NCBI RefSeq assembly: GCF_009720385.1
Contig: NZ_ML769307.1
Coordinates: forward strand, 196,452-260,451
Length of the DNA: 64,000 nt
Source: Catellatospora vulcania
GTDB taxonomy: Bacteria > Actinomycetota > Actinomycetes > Mycobacteriales > Micromonosporaceae
Direction: 5' to 3'
In this document: piece by piece, positions 60,011 through 64,000 of the stretch
Numbering within the stretch: the stretch's first letter is position 1
Layout: each line of letters begins with the position of its first letter
Notes under the pieces: generated by a model
Databases searched by the model: none
Told to the model about the DNA's origin: nothing
What the model saw: the letters and a program-made list of their open reading frames with translations, nothing else
Program-made: the position numbers and the translations under genes

Positions 60011-61021
60011 GTGCGCCGCCTCCTCCTGCTGGCCGTGCTGGCCTGCGCAGCGGTCTTCGTCCCCGCAGGCGGCGCGGCCGCCGCCACAATCAACCTGGTC
60101 GCCAACCCCGGCTTCGAGGACGCCCTGCACGGCGACCACGCCACGGCGTGGGCCTGGGACTGCGAGCCCGGAGCGAGCCAGCTCGGCGCCGCGCACACCG
60201 GCTCCCGCGCGCTGGCCGCCGCACCCACCGCCACCGGCGCCGGCCGCTGCGCGCAGACGATCCCGGTCCAGCCCGGCGGTGTCTACACGCTGTCCGCGTG
60301 GGTGCGCGGCGGATACGCCTTCCTCGGCCACGACCAGGGCGTGGCGTGGACCCCGCCGAGCGCGGCGTGGACCCGGCTCACCACCGGCTTCACCGCCACC
60401 TCCGACACCGTCACCGTCTACCTGCACGGCTGGTACGCCCAGGACGCCTTCACCGCCGACGACGTCGTGCTGACCGGCCCGGACAGCGCCGTGCGCACTC
60501 CCGCCGCGCCGGCCGCGCCCACCGCCGGCGAGACCACCAGCCGATCGGTGAAGCTGGCCTGGATCGCCGTGCCCGGGGCGACCGGCTACCGGATCCACCG
60601 CAACGGGGTGTTCGTGCGTTCGGCGACCACCACCTCGGCGGTGGTGGACGGGCTCACCCCGGGTACGGCGTACACCTTCCACGTCACCGCGGTGAACACC
60701 GCCGGTGAGTCCGCGTCGGGCCCGGCAGTGTCGGCGAACACCGCCGCGCCGTACGCCCAGGTGCCCCCGCCGACCCGGATGGTCGTCGGCACACCGCAGG
60801 CCTACCGGGTGTTCCTGGCCTGGGAGGCGGTCATGGCAGCCACCGACGGCTACCACGTCTACCGCGACGGCGTCCTGATCGGCTGGTCCTACGGGCCCGC
60901 GTTCACCGCCACCGGGCTCCAGCACGGCACGGTCTACACCTTCGAGGTCACCGCGCTCAACTCCGCGGGCGAATCCGCGAAGTCCACGCCCGTCCAGGTC
61001 ATGACCTGGCAGGTGCCGTAG
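60011..61021 (+). CDS. secreted protein with carbohydrate-binding-like and two fibronectin type III domains
   Basis: The 336-residue protein starts at GTG with GGAGAG about eight bases upstream and has a signal peptide (RRLLLLAVLACAAVFVPAGG, mature from about residue 27). A jelly-roll domain (about 28-155; LVANPGFEDALHGDHATAWA, TIPVQPGGVYTLSAWVRGG) is like family-4/9 carbohydrate-binding modules. Two fibronectin type III domains follow (about 165-248 and 255-335; SVKLAWIAVPGATGYRIHRN, FLAWEAVMAATDGYHVYRDG). Such modules usually accompany catalytic domains, and none is present here. A binding or accessory role at polysaccharide surfaces is likely. Confidence 0.85.
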   Translation: MRRLLLLAVLACAAVFVPAGGAAAATINLVANPGFEDALHGDHATAWAWDCEPGASQLGAAHTGSRALAAAPTATGAGRCAQTIPVQPGGVYTLSAWVRGGYAFLGHDQGVAWTPPSAAWTRLTTGFTATSDTVTVYLHGWYAQDAFTADDVVLTGPDSAVRTPAAPAAPTAGETTSRSVKLAWIAVPGATGYRIHRNGVFVRSATTTSAVVDGLTPGTAYTFHVTAVNTAGESASGPAVSANTAAPYAQVPPPTRMVVGTPQAYRVFLAWEAVMAATDGYHVYRDGVLIGWSYGPAFTATGLQHGTVYTFEVTALNSAGESAKSTPVQVMTWQVP

Positions 61022-61043
61022 CGGCCGACCGCGCCGGAGCAGG

Positions 61044-61489
61044 TCAGGACGGCTCCGCCCCGGCCCGCCCGCCCGCCGCGGCCGCGTCGGCCAGCCGGTC
61101 GCGGAACGGCTCCGTCGCGGCGGACCCGGCGACGAAGCCGATGTCCAGGTCGGACAGCGCCGCGCCGGTGGCCCGGTCCACCAGGACCGGCTCCACCTCA
61201 CGGCCGGTCGCCCGGTCCACCAGGACCAGGCTGCGGTCGGCGGGAGCCAGGTCCTGGTTTCCCCACGCGTACAGGGCCAGGATGACCGGCGCAGTGCGCG
61301 CCCGGCCGCCGTGAGCACGTACTCGTGGCGCGGTGGGCGCTCCTGGTAACGCCGGCGCTCCAGGAGGCCGGCGTCGACCAGGGATTTCAGACGACGGGTC
61401 AGCATGGTCGGGGCGATGGCGAGGCTGCGCTCGAACTCGTCGAACCGCGTGAAGCCGTCGAACGCGACCCGCATGATCAGATGGGTCGC
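61044..61489 (-). pseudogene. HxlR-family regulator gene, truncated and frameshifted
   Basis: The minus strand encodes the HxlR-type winged helix (MRVAFDGFTRFDEFERSLAI, TRRLKSLVDAGLLERRRYQE, RPPRHEYVLTAAGRAL). The frame then shifts by one base near 61288; after the shift the expected continuation (VILALYAWGN, then LVDRATGREVEP) appears in another frame and runs to a stop at 61044. The N-terminal 25-30 residues are also absent, replaced by the end of the gene at 61491. HxlR proteins normally have 110-190 residues. Two defects make function improbable, although the frameshift could be a sequencing error. Confidence 0.7.
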
Positions 61490-61490
61490 G

Positions 61491-62087
61491 CTACCTCGCG
61501 GCGCGCTGCGCGTTCAGCTCGGCCAGCAGCTGATCCGGGTCAGCGCCCACGATCGGCGTGAACAGGCTCGTGCCCAGCCTGCGCACGGTGCGCTGGTAGC
61601 CCACGATGCGCCAGAAGCCGTAGAAGCGCCCGGTAGTCTCCCGCTCCTGGGCGCGCTTGTCCTCGCCCGGGTCGCGCGGCGTGACGCACAGCATCCACAC
61701 GCCGCCCGACCGCCGCACCGACAGGTCCTTCACCTGCGGCCAGGGCAGGTGCAGCGCGGCCAGCACATAGCCGTTGGGGCGCAGGAACAGACCGTGATCG
61801 TCCGCGCCGAGCAGCGGCGAGCGCGCCCTGCCGGACTCGTCGAGACACGTCACCACGTAGTGCAACGCGACCACGCCCAGCAGGATCACGGTCAGCCGCC
61901 AGGACCGGATCGCGATCAGGGACAGTACGAAGGCGACCGGCAGGTACACGGTCAGCAGCCTGCGCCGGGTCAGCTGCAGGGCGTACGCGAGCCGGTTGCT
62001 GCGCAGCAGGACAGGAAGGTCATCTGGTACGCGCACGTGCAGGCTCGGCGTGTGCAGCGTGCCGTGGCGATCGGTCGAGGAGCTCAT
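61491..62087 (-). CDS. hypothetical membrane protein, YcxB-like
   Basis: The 198-residue protein has two close helices (about residues 45-63 and 66-83; LLTVYLPVAFVLSLIAIRSW, LTVILLGVVALHYVV). A soluble part of about 110 residues contains LFLRPNGYVLAALHLPWPQV and GGVWMLCVTPRD, resembling YcxB-type PH-like domains. The end ARG-rich helix (LLAELNAQRAAR) meets the broken HxlR gene. The N-terminal leader HGTLHTPSLHV is cytoplasmic or short. Unknown role. Confidence 0.6.
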   Translation of the reverse strand: MSSSTDRHGTLHTPSLHVRVPDDLPVLLRSNRLAYALQLTRRRLLTVYLPVAFVLSLIAIRSWRLTVILLGVVALHYVVTCLDESGRARSPLLGADDHGLFLRPNGYVLAALHLPWPQVKDLSVRRSGGVWMLCVTPRDPGEDKRAQERETTGRFYGFWRIVGYQRTVRRLGTSLFTPIVGADPDQLLAELNAQRAAR

Positions 62088-62099
62088 CAGCGCGCGACG

Positions 62100-62753
62100 C
62101 TAGCAGGCACGTGCCAGCAGCATGCCGCGCGGCGTCTGCTCGCCGGTCTGCGCCTTGCGGCTGGCCTGCGCGAACACGTCGAAACCGGCCTCGGTGACGA
62201 ACTCGGCCATGCGGTCGACCGAGCGGAAGTGATAGTTCAGCGTGAACGTGTGCCCGAAAGCCTCGGTGCGCAGACGCTGCTCGTCGAGGTTCTGGAAGAT
62301 CAGCAGCAGGTGACCGCCGTCGGCGAGCGCGCGCCGGAACCCCGCGAGCACCGCAGGCAGCTCGCCGTCCGGGATGTGGATCACGGAGTACTGCGCGCTG
62401 ATCCCCGCGAGCGAGCCGTCGGCCACGTCCAGGGCGGTCATCGTGCCCTCGTCGAAACGCACCTGCGGAAACCGGCTGCGGGCCAGCGCGAGCATGCCGG
62501 GGGACAGGTCGATGCCGCGTACCTCCAGGCCGAGGCCGGCCAGGTGGGCCGTGCCCGGCCCGGTGCCGCAGCCGACGTCCAGGGTCGGCCCGCCGCCACC
62601 GGCAAGCACGAGATCGGCGTACGCGGCCAGCATCGCCCGCTCGATCGGGATGCCCGCCAGCTCGTCGTGGAACTGCTCGGCGTACTCCGCGGCGAAGGTG
62701 TCGTACGCGGCGCGGGTGTCGTGGAGGAAGGTCGGCTCGGTCATGGTCGCCAA
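62100..62753 (-). CDS. class I SAM-dependent methyltransferase
   Basis: The 217-residue protein contains the SAM-binding motif I LDVGCGTGPGTAHLA (near residue 57), acidic motif II RGIDLSPGMLALAR, and motif III-IV with DVADGSLAGIS. The core is a Rossmann-like methyltransferase without obvious target-recognition inserts. Relatives act on small molecules, often late steps of natural-product or cofactor formation. It begins upstream of, and 12 bases from, the hypothetical membrane protein gene on the same strand, so a shared transcript is possible. Substrate unknown. Confidence 0.82.
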   Translation of the reverse strand: MATMTEPTFLHDTRAAYDTFAAEYAEQFHDELAGIPIERAMLAAYADLVLAGGGGPTLDVGCGTGPGTAHLAGLGLEVRGIDLSPGMLALARSRFPQVRFDEGTMTALDVADGSLAGISAQYSVIHIPDGELPAVLAGFRRALADGGHLLLIFQNLDEQRLRTEAFGHTFTLNYHFRSVDRMAEFVTEAGFDVFAQASRKAQTGEQTPRGMLLARAC

Positions 62754-62856
62754 CCTTAGGCGGCTGGCTTCGAGACTCGACGCTCGTGTCCGGACCGTAG
62801 CGGAGTGGGTGAATACCTGCTGGGTGGTGCGCCGGTGGCTGAAGGGCCGCTGACAC

Positions 62857-62898
62857 GCCGCGCCCGGCCGGGTGGTCGGAGACCCGGCCGGGCGCGGC
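62857..62898. terminator. hairpin terminator of polysaccharide lyase gene
   Basis: Perfect 17-base arms (62857-62873 and 62882-62898) with an 8-base loop lie 28 bases after the stop of the lyase-type gene (minus strand). Confidence 0.8.
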
Positions 62899-62925
62899 CG
62901 TCGACGCGGCTGACGGTGGGGGATG

Positions 62926-64000
62926 TCAGCCGGTGACGATCTCGAGGAACGCCGGGCGCGTGGTGTTGGTCCGGCTGTTGAGCTGCGTGGCCCGGCCGAG
63001 CGCGGCCTGCCAGAGCGCGATGGTCGCGGTCTTGTTCCCGGCGTATTCGGCCTGGACGAACGAGGTGACGTCGAGCGGGATCCAGTCGGCGACCTGGCAC
63101 AGCGGCGCGGTGGACAGTGGTGCGCCGAGTGCGGGTGCGGTGTTCCAGGTGAGGCCGGTTTCGGTCCAGGTGTCGGCGGTGACGGCGTACGCGCTGATGG
63201 TGGTGTGGGTGCCCAGGGAGTCGGCGGTGTTGCCGCTGACCCAGAGGACTGCCCGTTTCGGGGCGGCGGTCAGTGCGGTGAGGTCGAACTTGAGGTACGC
63301 CCTGCGGGCGTAGCCCACGGCGTCGTTCTTCACGACGAGCGTGGTTTCGGTGCCGTAGTTGGCCCCGGCGTAGCTCGCGCCGTCGCGCACGTAGGCGTCG
63401 GCGGTGGGGGCCAGGGCCAGGTGCTGGCCGCCGGTGACGGTGCTGCCGGTGCCGAAGGTGATGGTCCGGGAGCTGCCGAGCGCACCGCCGACCTCGGCGA
63501 CCAGCTTGATCGGGTTGAGGCCGGTGACGGTGATGCGGCCGTCGCCGGTGGCGGTGCTGTAGCCGCTGCGGGCGATCGTGACGGTGATCGTGGTGGCGGC
63601 CCGGGTCGGGTCGGCGACGGTGACTTTGAGCTGGCCGCCGGATTCGCGCATGAGCACCGAGCAGGGTGCGCTGACCGTGATCGGGCCCGCGGTGCCCGCG
63701 GCGAAGAAGTTCGCGGCCGTCACGCCCGTGGCGGTGTCGGTGATCGCCTGCACGCCGGATGTATTGGCGAGCACGGTCACGGTCGGGGCGGCGGCCCGGT
63801 TCGCGGTCCTGGTGGTGTCCGCGCCCGGCAGCAGGTGGTAGCTGTACGAGCCGGTGGTCGGGTTGACACCGTGGTCGATGTACAGGGTGAGGTATCTGCG
63901 GGTCAGGACCTCGGTGGTGCCGCCGGTGTTGATCTGCGACCAGCTGCCGGAGCGGGCTTCGCGCAGCGCTTTGACGGTCGCGCCGCCGGGGAACACGATT
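62926..64000 (-). CDS. polysaccharide lyase family 8-like protein, 3' part (runs off the window)
   Basis: Only the last 358 codons are present; the 5' end lies beyond the window. The part seen has the supersandwich and C-terminal domains of PL8 enzymes (hyaluronate, chondroitin AC or xanthan lyases): LREARSGSWSQINTG, RRYLTLYIDHGVNPTTGSY, YHLLPGADTTRT, SAPCSVLMRESGGQLKVTV. It ends with a DNRLRE-type/CBM96-like beta domain (ADAYVRDGASYAGANYGTET, YLKFDLTALTA). The catalytic alpha-barrel, with Asn-His-Tyr, is off the end. It would cleave acidic polysaccharides outside the cell. The terminator lies downstream. Confidence 0.85.
   Translation of the reverse strand, partial: IVFPGGATVKALREARSGSWSQINTGGTTEVLTRRYLTLYIDHGVNPTTGSYSYHLLPGADTTRTANRAAAPTVTVLANTSGVQAITDTATGVTAANFFAAGTAGPITVSAPCSVLMRESGGQLKVTVADPTRAATTITVTIARSGYSTATGDGRITVTGLNPIKLVAEVGGALGSSRTITFGTGSTVTGGQHLALAPTADAYVRDGASYAGANYGTETTLVVKNDAVGYARRAYLKFDLTALTAAPKRAVLWVSGNTADSLGTHTTISAYAVTADTWTETGLTWNTAPALGAPLSTAPLCQVADWIPLDVTSFVQAEYAGNKTATIALWQAALGRATQLNSRTNTTRPAFLEIVTG

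Overview
The window is high-GC DNA (well above 65% G+C throughout, strong third-position G/C bias, frequent GTG/TTG starts) with gene content typical of a filamentous actinomycete: WhiA-like, SARP, ROK and ECF regulators, a Ser/Thr kinase, a GH19 chitinase and a mycobacterial-type acyl-CoA dehydrogenase. A member of the Micromonosporaceae is my best guess, from style only. It looks chromosomal. I see no rRNA, tRNA, CRISPR array, intact insertion sequence, prophage or replication origin.

Layout. 0-8 kb: TraR/DksA-type protein, glycosyltransferase, small membrane proteins, a 5'-truncated MFS gene, a receptor Ser/Thr kinase and a diguanylate cyclase. 8-16 kb: a secreted triple-repeat protein; a GntR regulator divergent from a chain of tiny overlapping genes; a four-gene operon around a stand-alone PEP-utilising swivel (phosphohistidine) domain behind a tandem-dyad operator; catalase; and a LysE exporter/LysG regulator pair. 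16-21 kb: flavin oxidoreductase, DHFR fragment, chitinase, broken SARP regulator, small secreted protein and ROK regulator. 21-25 kb: a TetR/acyl-CoA dehydrogenase operon facing an SDR gene across two TetR-type palindromes. 25-38 kb: transporters, a GT87 membrane transferase, a CorC/HlyC protein, 6-phosphogluconate dehydrogenase, soluble transhydrogenase plus an EEP-family protein, and a TrkH/TrkA potassium system followed by an APC permease. 38-48 kb: WhiA-like protein, phosphotransferases (one internally deleted), a PCD-glyoxalase fusion, a YCII/ECF-sigma pair, and a TAXI-type binding lipoprotein facing a two-component system. 48-64 kb: oxidoreductases, an Eis-type acetyltransferase, secreted carbohydrate-active proteins, an ArsR-SRPBCC fusion with its operator, a secreted ribonuclease with a barstar gene, SGNH hydrolase, a broken HxlR gene and the 3' part of a polysaccharide lyase.

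Themes. Several divergent or autoregulated units have visible dyad operators (GntR, the 12-kb operon, LysG, TetR, ArsR). NADPH metabolism is represented by gnd and sthA within 4 kb. Secreted polymer-degrading or polymer-binding proteins recur, and some share an AT-rich upstream motif. At least six genes are truncated, deleted or frameshifted (MFS, SIMPL, DHFR, SARP, phosphotransferase, HxlR), so this is a region with noticeable gene decay. A long palindromic repeat occurs in two intergenic spaces about 24 kb apart.
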